A stretch of DNA of 64,000 bases from Amycolatopsis sp. FDAARGOS 1241 (GTDB lineage: Bacteria; Actinomycetota; Actinomycetes; Mycobacteriales; Pseudonocardiaceae), in the NCBI RefSeq assembly GCF_016889705.1, contig NZ_CP069526.1, forward strand, positions 6,448,001-6,512,000, in the 5' to 3' direction. Under the pieces are notes generated by a model. The model was given only the letters and a program-made list of their open reading frames with translations. It searched no databases and was not told where the DNA came from. Every line of letters starts with the position of its first letter. The first letter of the stretch is position 1. Below are positions 1-9,700 of the stretch, piece by piece. The translations under genes were made by a program, and so were the position numbers.

Positions 1-928
1 GCTCCTCGTCGTCGGCGAACGAGGGCCACACGGACACGACTTCGGCGCGCCAGGCGGCGATCATGGCCTCGCTCATGCCCGCGGGCAGGGCCAGTGGGTC
101 GGCACACGAGGCGAACGGCAGCCGCAGGTAAGCAGCGTCGACGAGGGCGGTGCGGACGCGGCCGCGTTCGAAGTCGAGGAACCGGACACCGGAGCCGGTC
201 ACCAGGTTGTTGTCCGGGCTGAGGTCCACCGGGCTGAACGCGCGGAACGGCGCCGACCGCGCCTGCGTGACGGCCCGCTCGACCCGCTCGAGGATCGGCG
301 GGGCGACGACCACGTCGAGCAGTTCCGCCAGCAGCGGCGGCACTTCGGCGGTCGCCGCCGCGAGCCCGGCGTCCTGGTTGCGCACGGGGCCGCCGAGGCG
401 GCGCAGCAGCGCGTTGAAGTCGGCTTCGCGGCTGGCGGTGCTCGCGTGCAGCCGGCCGAGCGAACGGGCCCACGACAGCAGCGCCCGTTCCGCCGCGCGG
501 GAATCGCGCGAGGCGAGCTTGTCCTGCAGCGTCGGGGCGCGGCCGAGGTCCTCGATCACGAGCACCCGCTGGCGCCCGTCGTGGGCGAGCAGCTCGGGGC
601 ACATGCGCTCGTCGGGCGAGAGCGCCGTGAACAGCTGGTAGCTCACGGCTTCCTGCGCGAACGGGTCGGCCTCACCGGGCTCCGGCGGGTCCGGGTAGTG
701 CTTGATGACGAGCGTGCGCGGCAGCGCGAACGACGACGACACGACCCTCGCGCGCACGACCGTCGCCGGTCCGCTGCCGGCGAGGTCTTCCGGTGACACC
801 AAGGTGATCGCGCTGCCGAAGCGGCGCGAGAGCACCGCCTCGCCCGCCGCGACGGCCGCCGCGACAGCGAGCTGTCCGGCTCCTGCCCCGACGCCCGCGT
901 CGCCGGCGGAGGAGGTGTCGACTGTCAT
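1..928 (-). CDS. Phosphotransferase-family (APH-like) protein, partial (C-terminus off the left edge)
   Basis: Open reading frame from ATG at 928 running off the left edge, about 309 residues visible. The N-terminus is Ala-rich, followed by a kinase-like N-lobe (VIKHYPDPPEPGEADPF has the lysine expected to bind ATP) and a hinge VLVIEDLGRAPTLQDKL. The catalytic-loop region reads SPVDLSPDNNLVTGSGVRFLDFE, where SPDNN takes the place of the usual HGDxxxxN and LDFE the place of the metal-binding IDxE/IDWE. That pattern is typical of the phosphotransferase enzyme family (aminoglycoside/choline/homoserine kinase fold), but the substrate cannot be read. The replaced HGD is worth checking; the enzyme may be a divergent kinase or a pseudokinase. 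It is transcribed away from aspS by a shared orientation, separated by about 266 bp without a gene. Confidence 0.6.
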   Translation of the reverse strand, partial: MTVDTSSAGDAGVGAGAGQLAVAAAVAAGEAVLSRRFGSAITLVSPEDLAGSGPATVVRARVVSSSFALPRTLVIKHYPDPPEPGEADPFAQEAVSYQLFTALSPDERMCPELLAHDGRQRVLVIEDLGRAPTLQDKLASRDSRAAERALLSWARSLGRLHASTASREADFNALLRRLGGPVRNQDAGLAAATAEVPPLLAELLDVVVAPPILERVERAVTQARSAPFRAFSPVDLSPDNNLVTGSGVRFLDFERGRVRTALVDAAYLRLPFASCADPLALPAGMSEAMIAAWRAEVVSVWPSFADDEE

Positions 929-1194
929 TGGCACCGACCCTACTCGTGACTGAGCAACCATGACCACCGTGATCCGGGCAAGAAGCGGCGAACCGGCGGG
1001 GGTCCCGCGGCCCGTGTGAAACGGACGGAACAGGGCGGCGATACGTTGCTTGCACTTGCGAAGTATCAGCACATCGGCCGCCACGAGCACAATGCCGCAA
1101 CCGCGTTCACCGGGGAGAACGGTTGTTCTTCGCTCTTGTGCCGGCCCGCCGCACCACGGGACCCGAGGACACCCCTGGCCCTGCGGGCTCCCCG

Positions 1195-1230
1195 CCGGGG
1201 GTCGCCCTCGCAGGTGAGGGCGACCCCCGG
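1195..1230 (-). terminator. Perfect 15-bp hairpin directly after aspS
   Basis: Arms 1195-1209 and 1216-1230 are exact reverse complements around a 6-nt loop, and the hairpin abuts the aspS stop codon at 1231. There is no T-tract, as is usual for actinobacterial terminators. The rest of 929-1194 shows no gene or recognisable motif. Confidence 0.75.
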
Positions 1231-3012
1231 TCAGCTCTGCGGGGGCTGCGGCTTCGCGGGCTTCGCGTCGATGCCGGCTTCCTTGCGCTGCTGCGCCGTG
1301 ATGGGCGCGGGCGCGGAGGTGAGCGGGTCGTAACCGCCGCCCGTCTTGGGGAAGGCGATGACGTCGCGCAGCGAGTCGGCCTTCGCCAGCAGCATCACGA
1401 TGCGGTCCCAGCCGAACGCGATGCCGCCGTGCGGCGGCGGGCCGAAGGCGAACGCGTCGAGCAGGAAGCCGAACTTCTCCTGCGCTTCCTCTTCGCCGAG
1501 GCCCATCAGGGCGAAGACGCGCTTCTGCACGTCGCCGCGGTGGATACGGATCGAGCCGCCGCCGATCTCGTTGCCGTTGCAGACGATGTCGTAGGCGTAG
1601 GCCAGCGCGCTGCCCGGGTCTTGCTCGAACTTGTCGATCCACTCCGGGGTGGGCGAGGTGAACGCGTGGTGCACCGCGGTCCACTTGCCGGAGCCGACGG
1701 CCACGTCGTCGCCGATCTCCTCGACCGGCGCGAACAGTGGCGCGTCGACGACCCACACGAACGACCAGGCGTCCTCGTCGATCAGGCCGAGGCGGCGGCC
1801 GATCTCGTCGCGCGCGGCGCCGAGCAGCGGCTGCGCGGCGGACGGCTTGCCGGCGGCGAAGAAGATGCAGTCACCGGGCTTCGCGCCCGCCGCCTGCGCG
1901 ACGTTCTCGCGCTCGGTCTCGGACAGGTTCTTCGCGACCGGCCCGCCGAGCGTGCCGTCTTCGTTCACGAGGACGTACGCGAGGCCCTTGGCGCCACGCT
2001 GCTTCGCCCACTCCTGCCACGCGTCGAGCTGGCGGCGCGGCTGGCCGGCGCCACCGGCCATCACGACGGACCCGACGTACGGCGCCTGGAACACCCGGAA
2101 CGGCGTGTCGGCGAAGAACTCGGTGAGCTCGGTGATCTCGAGGTCGAAGCGCAGGTCCGGTTTGTCGGAGCCGTACTTCGCCATGGCCTCGTGGTAGGTG
2201 ATGCGCGGGATCGGGCGCGGGATCTCGTGGCCGATCAGCTTCCACAGCGCGGACACGATGTCCTCGCCGAGCTTGATCACGTCGTCCTGGTCGACGAAGC
2301 TCATCTCGATGTCGAGCTGGGTGAACTCGGGCTGGCGGTCGGCGCGGAAGTCTTCGTCGCGGTAGCAGCGCGCGATCTGGTAGTAGCGCTCGAGGCCCCC
2401 GACCATCAGGAGCTGCTTGAACAGCTGCGGCGACTGCGGCAGCGCATACCACGAGCCGGGCTTGAGGCGGGCCGGGACGAGGAAGTCGCGGGCGCCCTCG
2501 GGGGTGGACCGGGTCATCGTCGGCGTCTCGACCTCGACGAAGTCTTGCGCGTCCAGCACCTCGCGCGCCGCGCGGCTCACCTTGCTGCGCAGGCGCATCG
2601 CGGCGGCCGGCCCGTTGCGGCGCAGGTCCAGGTAGCGGTACTTGAGGCGCACCTCTTCGCCGACGTCCACGCGGTCGTCGATCGGGAACGGCAGCGGCGC
2701 GGCCTCCGAGAGCACGTCGAGCTCCGTGGCGAGCACCTCGATCTCCCCGGTGGGGATCTCGGCGTTCTGGTTGCCCTCCGGCCGCTTCGCCACCTCGCCG
2801 ACGATCTTCACGCAGAACTCCGAGCGCAGCGCGTGCGCGCGCTCCGCCATCTCGCCCTCGCGGAACACCACCTGGGCGACCCCGCTGGCATCGCGGAGAT
2901 CGATGAAGATGACACCGCCGTGATCGCGCCGCCGGGCCACCCAGCCGGTGAGGGTGACGGTCTGACCGGCCTGCCCGGCACGCAGGGTGCCGGCTTGATG
3001 AGTGCGGAGCAC
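1231..3012 (-). CDS. aspS: Aspartyl-tRNA synthetase
   Basis: 593 residues, the normal bacterial length. It charges tRNA-Asp with aspartate in the cytoplasm; enzymes of this actinobacterial type may also mischarge tRNA-Asn where an amidotransferase is present (family knowledge, not seen here). An N-terminal OB-fold anticodon-binding domain (about residues 1-105, with [19 protein letters not shown]) precedes the class II catalytic domain. Class II motif 2 is near residues 205-230 ([19 protein letters not shown]) and motif 3 near 528-541 ([14 protein letters not shown]). The bacterial insertion domain lies between them, with GAD-like sequence around 290-420. The start is the ATG/GTG-class codon at 3012, where similarity to the family begins. 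It is the last gene before a strong hairpin and is probably monocistronic. Confidence 0.97.
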   Translation of the reverse strand: MLRTHQAGTLRAGQAGQTVTLTGWVARRRDHGGVIFIDLRDASGVAQVVFREGEMAERAHALRSEFCVKIVGEVAKRPEGNQNAEIPTGEIEVLATELDVLSEAAPLPFPIDDRVDVGEEVRLKYRYLDLRRNGPAAAMRLRSKVSRAAREVLDAQDFVEVETPTMTRSTPEGARDFLVPARLKPGSWYALPQSPQLFKQLLMVGGLERYYQIARCYRDEDFRADRQPEFTQLDIEMSFVDQDDVIKLGEDIVSALWKLIGHEIPRPIPRITYHEAMAKYGSDKPDLRFDLEITELTEFFADTPFRVFQAPYVGSVVMAGGAGQPRRQLDAWQEWAKQRGAKGLAYVLVNEDGTLGGPVAKNLSETERENVAQAAGAKPGDCIFFAAGKPSAAQPLLGAARDEIGRRLGLIDEDAWSFVWVVDAPLFAPVEEIGDDVAVGSGKWTAVHHAFTSPTPEWIDKFEQDPGSALAYAYDIVCNGNEIGGGSIRIHRGDVQKRVFALMGLGEEEAQEKFGFLLDAFAFGPPPHGGIAFGWDRIVMLLAKADSLRDVIAFPKTGGGYDPLTSAPAPITAQQRKEAGIDAKPAKPQPPQS

Positions 3013-3150
3013 TGCGACTGCTCTCCTTAGCCCACGGGTTCGTCGACGGGTTTTCGCCGAACACAGAGGCTAACGAACGGTCCGCCGACGGCCGCGACCA
3101 GGTTTGAGTCGCGGTTTCGGGCTCGGCGACCCCGCGGACCACGGACGGTC

Positions 3151-3612
3151 TCACCAGCCCCAGGGATGCAGGGCGCTCCAGGTGCCACCGGTCACCTCGA
3201 AGACCAAGTTCGAGCCTTCGAAGACCTCCTCGGCGTTCGCCAGGTGCAGGCTCCCGCAGCGTTCGGCGCACAAGTCGACCTGCAACAGCCCCTCGAAGCG
3301 GGTGAACTGCGGCGGATCGTAGAGGACCCAGCTGGTCGTGACGCTCTCGTCGATGCGGAACCGGCGCACGCCGTACAGGTCCAGGGACACCGGTTCCCAC
3401 CGGATGTCCTCGCTCATCACCATGGCGTCGATCACGAGCCTGACGACCCGCGGGGGAATCGCCTGCCGCCCGGATTCCTGATCGACGACGACGCGGCGGA
3501 GGACGGAGTCGCCGAACCCGTACCGGTCCAGCAACGCCGCGACCCCCTCCTCGGTCAACGGGAACGGCCCGAGCTTCCGATCCGGCACCGACGCCGGTGG
3601 TGTCCAGATCAC
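3151..3612 (-). CDS. Conserved hypothetical protein
   Basis: 153 residues starting at GTG 3612, chosen because an AAGGAG Shine-Dalgarno sequence lies 5 nt upstream; longer in-frame extensions have shadow-like composition. No signal peptide, membrane segment or known catalytic motif is visible. The C-terminal half alternates hydrophobic and charged residues (VSLDLYGVRRFRIDES, LYDPPQFTRFEGLLQVDLCAERC), as in a small beta-rich domain. Tail-to-head with aspS, which starts 139 bp downstream on the same strand. Function unknown; I do not recognise the family. Confidence 0.6.
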   Translation of the reverse strand: MIWTPPASVPDRKLGPFPLTEEGVAALLDRYGFGDSVLRRVVVDQESGRQAIPPRVVRLVIDAMVMSEDIRWEPVSLDLYGVRRFRIDESVTTSWVLYDPPQFTRFEGLLQVDLCAERCGSLHLANAEEVFEGSNLVFEVTGGTWSALHPWGW

Positions 3613-3754
3613 GGCACTCCTTCGTCCTCCGGCGAACGCCAGCTCTCCTTCGCCGACAGCGCAATCGCTGCGCGCCGTCGACGACGAAGCCGAGGCAACC
3701 ACACCATTCGGCGGGCGGCGGCGACTGGGCAGGATTATCACGGAGCCGGGATGT

Positions 3755-3798
3755 GGCGGTGACCCGGCTGTCGGGGGCGTGGCGGCCGGGTCACCGCC
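3755..3798 (-). terminator. 14-bp perfect hairpin downstream of the radical SAM gene
   Basis: Arms 3755-3768 and 3785-3798 pair exactly around a 16-nt loop. It lies 37 bp beyond the stop at 3836 and upstream of the small hypothetical gene, so it probably ends the radical SAM transcript. Confidence 0.65.
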
Positions 3799-3835
3799 CC
3801 TGAGCACGCCGGCCGAGGAAGGCCGGGCGGCGCGC

Positions 3836-5746
3836 TCAGAGCAGGCGCAGCTGTTCGGAGGCCGGGGGCGGGGCTTCGGCGCGGGGCGCCGGGACCTCCG
3901 GTTCGGCTGCGGTGCGGGGGTTGTAGCCCGTTTCTCGGGCCAGGCCGTGGCGGCGCAGCAGCGGGCCGACGCGTTCGCCGAGCAGCGCGCGGTAGCCGCG
4001 GTCGGCGTAGGCGCCGCGGGAGTAGAGGCGCTTGTAGCGGGGCACCAGCTGCGGATGGTTGCGCCCGAGCCAGGAGGCGAACCACTCGCGCGCGCCGGGG
4101 CGCAGGTGCAGGGGGATGACGGTGACGCTGCCGGCGCCGGCGTCGGCCAGTTGCGTGAAGAGGGCATCGAGGGCTTCGACGGAGTCCGTGAGGTACGGCA
4201 GCACCGGCGCGACGAGCACGGAGCACGGCAGGCCGGCCGCGCGGGCCTTGCGGACGAGGTCGAGCCGCGCCTGCGGGCTGGGGGTGCCGGGTTCGAGGCG
4301 GCGCTGCAGCTCGCGGTCGAGCAGGGCGATGGACACGGCGAGGCTCACCGGGACATCCTTCGACACCGCCTCGAGCAGTGGCAGGTCGCGTGCCATGACC
4401 GTGCCCTTGCTCAGGATCGACAGCGGCGTGCCGGAGTCGGCGAGCGCGCGGATGATGCCGGGCATCAGGCGGTAGCGGCCTTCGGCCCGCTGGTACGGGT
4501 CGGTGTTGGTGCCCATGGCGACGTGCTCGCGCTGCCAGCTCGGCCGTTTCAGTTGCGCCGCAAGCACTTGCGGCGCATTGACCTTCACCACGACCTGGGT
4601 GTCGAAGTCGTGGCCGGCGTCGAAGTCCAGGTACGTGTGGGTGTTCCGGGCGAAGCAATTGTGGGACACCATGCCCTCGGCGATGAAGTCGCCGGTGCCG
4701 GTGGTGATGTCGAACAGCGGCAGCTCCAGGCCGAGCGCGTCGACGGACGCGACGGTGCGCCGAGCGGATCCGATGGTGGCGCCGTCGAGAGAGCGCTTCC
4801 ACGCGACGGCCGGGTCGGTCAGGTGCAGGAACCGCAGCACCTCCCCCGTGCCGCCGGTCAGCCGCGCCTGGCGCCGGCCCGGGTAGCGGCGGTGGCCGAC
4901 GGTGTCGTACTCGAACGAAAACCGGTCCAGCGCCGCGAACATCGCGTCGACGACGTCGGTTTCGTCGTGGGCGATCGACAGCACTCCGCGCCGGTACGCG
5001 CCCGCCAGGTCGAACAGCCCCGCGAGGAATCCGCGCGACCAATGCGCGTCGGGTTCGGCCGGGAGCCGCATGAACCCGACGGACGAGCCGAAGTCGGGCA
5101 GGTAGCGCAAGGCGCGCGCCGCCGCGTCGGCCTCCGTGGCGAAGCCGCCGGAGCGGAGCATCCCGCACAGGTACCCGGCGCGGTAGCCGAGCGTTTCGTC
5201 GGGCGTGCGCGCGAACCGGCCCCCGCCGACGAGGTCCCCGCCCACCTCCAGGTGCGGCCGTTGCGCCGCGCCGAGCATGCTGCCCGTCACGTACTTCCAG
5301 CCCCGCGCGCCGAGGAACCGGTGGTCCGGACCGGCGACGATGGCGGTGCCGTCGTCGAGCGTCACGCGGTAGGCCTCGCGCACCGTCGTCCAGTGCGCCA
5401 GCACCTCCGTGGGCACCAGTCGCCGCGCGACGCCGTGCCCGCGCGTGCCGAAGATCAGGTCCCCCACCTTCAGCTCCGAGATCGGCTTGTGCCGGCCGTC
5501 GGCCATGAGGACGGGCGTGCCGCCTTCAAGGCAATACGTGCACGCGTGGGAGCACCCCCGGTAGGGGTTCACGGTCCACCGGAACGGCACCTGGGAACCC
5601 TCGGCCACCCGGTTCAGCACCGACTTGGCGTGCACCTCGTGAAAGGTGACGCCGTCGAATTCCGGTGACCGCACCGACCGCACCAGGCCGTCCAGCCCGG
5701 GCAGACTCGGCTCACCCTCCCCCGCTCGTTGTCGTTCCCATCGCAC
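3836..5746 (-). CDS. Rv2578c-family radical SAM protein interrupted by an intein
   Basis: 636 residues from GTG 5746. Removing the intein leaves about 344 residues, the usual length of the M. tuberculosis Rv2578c family (SplB-like radical SAM proteins, function not established). The host sequence reads CSHACTY up to the intein and CFARNTH after it, so splicing recreates the CxxxCxxC cluster that binds the [4Fe-4S] centre used for S-adenosylmethionine cleavage. Later family blocks include GTNTDPYQRAEGRY and LSILSKGT. GTG 5746 is preferred over ATG 5764 because the family starts with MRWxxQ and because a LexA-like operator covers the ATG. The protein is inactive for radical chemistry until spliced, because the third cluster cysteine is the first residue after the intein. 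Confidence 0.93.
   Translation of the reverse strand: MRWERQRAGEGEPSLPGLDGLVRSVRSPEFDGVTFHEVHAKSVLNRVAEGSQVPFRWTVNPYRGCSHACTYCLEGGTPVLMADGRHKPISELKVGDLIFGTRGHGVARRLVPTEVLAHWTTVREAYRVTLDDGTAIVAGPDHRFLGARGWKYVTGSMLGAAQRPHLEVGGDLVGGGRFARTPDETLGYRAGYLCGMLRSGGFATEADAAARALRYLPDFGSSVGFMRLPAEPDAHWSRGFLAGLFDLAGAYRRGVLSIAHDETDVVDAMFAALDRFSFEYDTVGHRRYPGRRQARLTGGTGEVLRFLHLTDPAVAWKRSLDGATIGSARRTVASVDALGLELPLFDITTGTGDFIAEGMVSHNCFARNTHTYLDFDAGHDFDTQVVVKVNAPQVLAAQLKRPSWQREHVAMGTNTDPYQRAEGRYRLMPGIIRALADSGTPLSILSKGTVMARDLPLLEAVSKDVPVSLAVSIALLDRELQRRLEPGTPSPQARLDLVRKARAAGLPCSVLVAPVLPYLTDSVEALDALFTQLADAGAGSVTVIPLHLRPGAREWFASWLGRNHPQLVPRYKRLYSRGAYADRGYRALLGERVGPLLRRHGLARETGYNPRTAAEPEVPAPRAEAPPPASEQLRLL
4658..5533 (-). 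other. Intein (Hint protein-splicing domain with degenerate LAGLIDADG endonuclease)
   Basis: 292 residues, from Cys1 (codon at 5531-5533, residue 72 of the host protein) to the terminal Asn (codon 4658-4660), followed by Cys+1. Block A begins CLEGGTPVLMADG. Block B carries PDHRFL with the conserved His. Block F/G ends with FIAEGMVSHN, giving the His-Asn needed for Asn cyclisation. Two LAGLIDADG helices can be seen (AGYLCGMLRSGG and LAGLFDLAGAY), but neither ends in the usual acidic-Gly pair: the first ends SGG and the second AGA. The homing endonuclease is therefore probably dead while the splicing residues are intact. Confidence 0.92.
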
Positions 5747-5754
5747 CCACCCAG

Positions 5755-5770
5755 TCGAACACATGTTCTA
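5755..5770 (-). promoter_or_regulatory. LexA/SOS box 1
   Basis: TCGAAC-ACAT-GTTCTA matches the actinobacterial consensus TCGAAC-N4-GTTCGA at 11 of 12 positions. It sits 9 bp upstream of the preferred GTG start of the radical SAM gene and overlaps an alternative ATG. Confidence 0.7.
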
Positions 5771-5777
5771 ACCGGTG

Positions 5778-5793
5778 TCAAACAGGTGTTCGA
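5778..5793 (-). promoter_or_regulatory. LexA/SOS box 2
   Basis: TCAAAC-AGGT-GTTCGA matches the same consensus at 11 of 12 positions. It lies 23 bp from box 1 centre to centre, about two helical turns, so two LexA dimers would bind the same face of the DNA. Confidence 0.7.
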
Positions 5794-5797
5794 ACGC

Positions 5798-6656
5798 TCA
5801 CGTCAGACCTGGAGTTGGTCCGGTGGCCCTGATCTTGTTCGTCGTGCCCAGGGTGGCGACCTCGTACGCCTCCGAGAGCGTCGGGTAGTTGAACACGGCG
5901 TCCACCAGGCAGTCCACGGTGGCACGGCGCCGTCGGCGACCTTCTCGCCGAAGCGGAACGTGACGCCAGATCGCGGAGGTGAAATTTCAGCGATTCCACG
6001 ATCTCCGGGTCGCGGAAGTCCAGCATCTGGTCGCGCTGCTCGACCACGGTCACGCGCGAACCGAGCGCCGCGAACAGCGACGCGTATCCGATCCCGATCA
6101 CGCCCGCGCCGACCACCACGAGCGACGACGGGATCTCCTCCGGCCGCAGGATCTCGTCGGAGTCGAGCACGCGCGCGGCGTCGAAGTCGACGTGGTGCGG
6201 CCGCGCCGGGCGGGTGCCGGTGGCGATCACAACCGGGTCCCCGGTGATCATCGTCCGGTCGCCCGGGTGCTTGCCCTCCACCAGCACCGTGTGCGGGTCG
6301 GCAAAGGAGCCCGTGCCCGGCACCAGGTCGAGGTGGTTGCGCAGCAACCGGCCTCGCACCACCTGGACCTCGCGCCCGGCCACGCGCTGCGTGCGCGCCA
6401 TCAGGTCGGCGATCGTGATGTCCTGCTTCACGCGGCAACTGGCGGGAGGGGTTCGCGCAACGTCTTCGGCGGGATCGTGCCGGTGTTCACGCATACCCCG
6501 CCCACCACGTCGTGGCGACCCACGACCGCCCCTTCTTGCCCGGTTTCGCGGCCGCGGTGGCGGCCTTCCGCCCCCGGGGCCCGAGCCGATGACGATCAGG
6601 TCGTACTCGCGTTCATTCGCGGTCAAGAGCCTGCGCACCCGGCCGGTGCTCCGCAA
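5798..6656 (-). pseudogene. sthA: Decayed soluble pyridine nucleotide transhydrogenase
   Basis: The intact family is about 465 residues and transfers hydride between NAD(H) and NADP(H). Here the sequence begins normally with [18 protein letters not shown], the FAD-binding motif. It then loses frame, reading [18 protein letters not shown] in another frame, which is the redox-site region, with a following stretch deleted. It resumes with [17 protein letters not shown] and continues through the NAD-binding motif [20 protein letters not shown]. Frame is lost again near 5975. Roughly 200 residues are missing before the C-terminal fragment [20 protein letters not shown]. Multiple frameshifts plus an internal deletion make a functional product very unlikely. 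Confidence 0.85.
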
Positions 6657-6779
6657 ACCCTGCGCACGCGCCGCCGCCGGGGATTCACGCGGTGTTCGCG
6701 CGGGCGTGCGCCGGACGGCGCAAGATCCCCCGGCCGGGACACACGGGACTAGCGTGCCTGCTCAGGAGGGCACCACGGG

Positions 6780-9700
6780 ATGCTGCACATCTCGCTGCTG
6801 GGAGAGCAGTCGGTCACCGACGGTGCGACCGGGCCGGCGCTGACCCGGTCGCCGCGGGCGATCGCGCTCGTCGGCTTCCTGGTGACCCACGCCGGGCTGC
6901 CCCAGCCGCGGCAGCGGATCGCGGCGCTGTTCTGGCCCGACTCGTCCGACGCGCAGGCCCGCACGAACCTGCGCCGCGAGCTGCACCACCTGCGCCAGGT
7001 CCTCGGCGAGGAGTCGGCGCTGCTCGTGACGGCCCAGGACCTGTCGTGGCACGACACTCCGAGCTGCCGCGTCGACGTGCGTGTGTTCGAGGCCGAACGC
7101 CGCGCCGCCGTGGCCGCCGCGCGCGATGAGGAAGTGGTCGCGCACGCGGGTGCCGCGCTGGCCGAGTACCGCGGCGAGCTGATGCCCGGCCTGGCCGACG
7201 ACTGGCTCGACGCGCCGCGCACCGAGCTCGAACAGGACTGCGTGGCGTTGTGCGACCTCCTGGGCGACGCCCAGGCGCGCCTCGGCGATCTCGCGGGCGC
7301 GGCCGAGACGGCCCGGCGCCGGATCCGCCTGCGGCCGCTGGAGGAGGTCGGTTACCGGACGCTGATGGGGCTGCAGGCCGAACTCGGTGACCGCGCGGGT
7401 GCCGTGAGCACCTACCACCGGTGCGCGGCGGTGCTCGAACGCGAGCTGGGCGTGGTGCCCGACCGCGCCACGCAGGCCTCGCTGCGGCGGCTGCTGGCCG
7501 ACCCCGTGCCGGGCCGCGAGGGGTTCGATTCCCGGCTCGTCGGCCGCGCCCGCGAGTTCACGCTCCTGCGCGAGCTGTGGCGGAAAGCGGCGGGCGGGCA
7601 GCCGTCCGTGGCGCTCGTGCGCGGCGACGCCGGTGTCGGCAAGACGCGGCTCGTGGTCGAGCTGGCGCAGCTGGCGCGCAGCCAGGGTGCGGTGGTGGCG
7701 GGGACGCAGTGCTTCGGGACGTCCGGGCGCCTCGCGCTCGCGCCCGTCGCCGATTGGCTGCGCAACCCCGTGCTGCAGCCGACCCTGTCCGCGCTCGCCC
7801 CGGTGTGGCGCACGGAGGTCAACCGGCTCGTGCCCGCCGGCGGGACGAGCCGGCCGCCGCCGGTCGTGCGCGCCGTGGCCGACGCCTGGCAGCGGCACCG
7901 CTTTTTCGAAGGCGTCGCCCGCGCTCTCACCGGCGCCGGCCGGCCGACACTGCTGGTGCTCGACAACGCGCACTGGTGCGACCAGGAAACGTTGGTGTTC
8001 CTCCTCTTCTGCCTGGGCCTCGAGCCGCGGGCCCCGCTGTTGCTCGCCGCCACGCAGCGCACCGACCCCGGCGACGGCGCGCTGGCCGGCTGGACCGAGC
8101 GGCTGCGCGCCACCGGCCGCCTGACCGAAGTGGATCTGAGCCCGCTCGACGCGCCCGACACCGCGCGACTGGCCGAATCCGTGTCCGGCCGGCGGCCCGA
8201 CGACGACGAGCTGGCGCTGCTGCACGCCGCGACCGGCGGATTCCCGCTGTCGGTGGTGGAGGCACTGCGTTCCGGCGGCGCCGGGCCGCCCGGCGACCTC
8301 GCCGCGGTGCTCGAAGCCCGGCTCAAGCAGCCGGCCCCGCAAGCGCGTGAGCTCGCCGGGCTCGCCGCGGCCGTCGGCCGGGACTTCACGCTCGACCTGC
8401 TCACCGAGGCGAGCGACCTCGACGCGGGGGCCGTGGTGCGCGCCGTCGACGAGCTGTGGCGGCTGCGGATCCTGCGCGACTTCCGCGACGGCTACGACTT
8501 CTCCCACGACCTGCTGCGCGACGCCGCCTACCAGCAGGTGAGCCGGCCGCGGCGCTGGCTGCTGCACCGCCGGCTCGCGCAGAGCCTCGAACTGCTGCAC
8601 CCCGGCGACACCGGGTCCGTGTCCGCACAGCTGGCCGAGCAGTACGCGCGCGGCGGACGGCCGGACCGTGCGGTCGCGTACTACCGCCGAGCCGCCGAGC
8701 TGGCCGCGAGCACGTTCGCCCACGGCGAGGCGATCCGGCTGCTGCGCGAAGCGCTGGCGCTGCTGGCCGACGCGCCCGCCGGACCGGAGACCGACCGCCG
8801 GGAACTCGAGGTGCTCGAAGCGCTGTCGGGTCCCCTCAACGCCCGGCTCGGCTACTCTTCCGCCGAACTGCAGCGCACGCTCGAACGCTCCATCGAGCTC
8901 TCGGAACGCCTGGGACAGCCCGATTCCACGCTCGTCGGCCTCGTCGGGCTGTGGACGTCGAGGTTCGTGCAGGGCCGCACAGCCCGCGCGCACGAAGCCG
9001 CGAGCCGCGCACTCGCGCTCGTCGACGGGAGCACCAAGGACGAGCTGTCCGGATCCGCGCACTTCGCATTCGCGGGCTCGTCGGTGAGCCTCGGGCGCCC
9101 GGCCGAAGCGTTGCGGTACTTCGACGTGGCCGCGCGGCTCACGCGCGGGGCACCGTCGCTGCCGATCGGCACGCGGCCCGAGGTGCACAGCCCCGCGTGG
9201 GCCGCGCACGCGCACTGGCTGCTGGGTCACGACGACGAGGCCGTGCGGGAATGCCATGAGGCCGTGGAGATCGCGCGGACGTACCCCCACCCCTACAGCC
9301 TCGCCGTCGCGCTCGCGTACGCCGGGATCACGCACCAGATGCGCGGCGATCGCGCGCTGGTCGCGGCTTTTTCAACCGAACTGCGCGAACTGTGCGGCCG
9401 CTACGGCTTCGCTTACTACCGCGAATGGGGGCTCGTGCTCGGCGGGTGGGCGCGCGGTGACCGGGCCGGGCTCACGGACGCGCAGCGCGGCATCGCCAAC
9501 CTCAAAGCCGAGGGTTCGCTGGCGCGCATGCCGTACTGGCTCGCGCTGCAAGCCGACCTGATGGCGCGCGACGGGCGGCCCGGCCCGGCCCGGGCCGCCC
9601 TCGACGCCGCCCTCGTCGTCGGCCAGGCGCGCGACGACCTGTGGTGGTTGCCCGAAGTGTTGCGGCTGCGGTCCGCCTACGACGCCCCGGAACGAGCGCG

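Noticed and set aside
929..1194. Possible small gene or riboswitch before the aspS terminator
   Set aside because: No start with a ribosome binding site, no conserved structure recognised apart from the aspS hairpin.
1123..3030. 635-codon plus-strand open frame opposite aspS
   Set aside because: Mirror of the aspS codons (Asp/Glu/Arg/Val-rich, no family pattern); high GC keeps antisense frames open.
3779..5668. 629-codon plus-strand frame opposite the radical SAM gene
   Set aside because: Antisense shadow; the opposite strand has unmistakable radical SAM and intein motifs.
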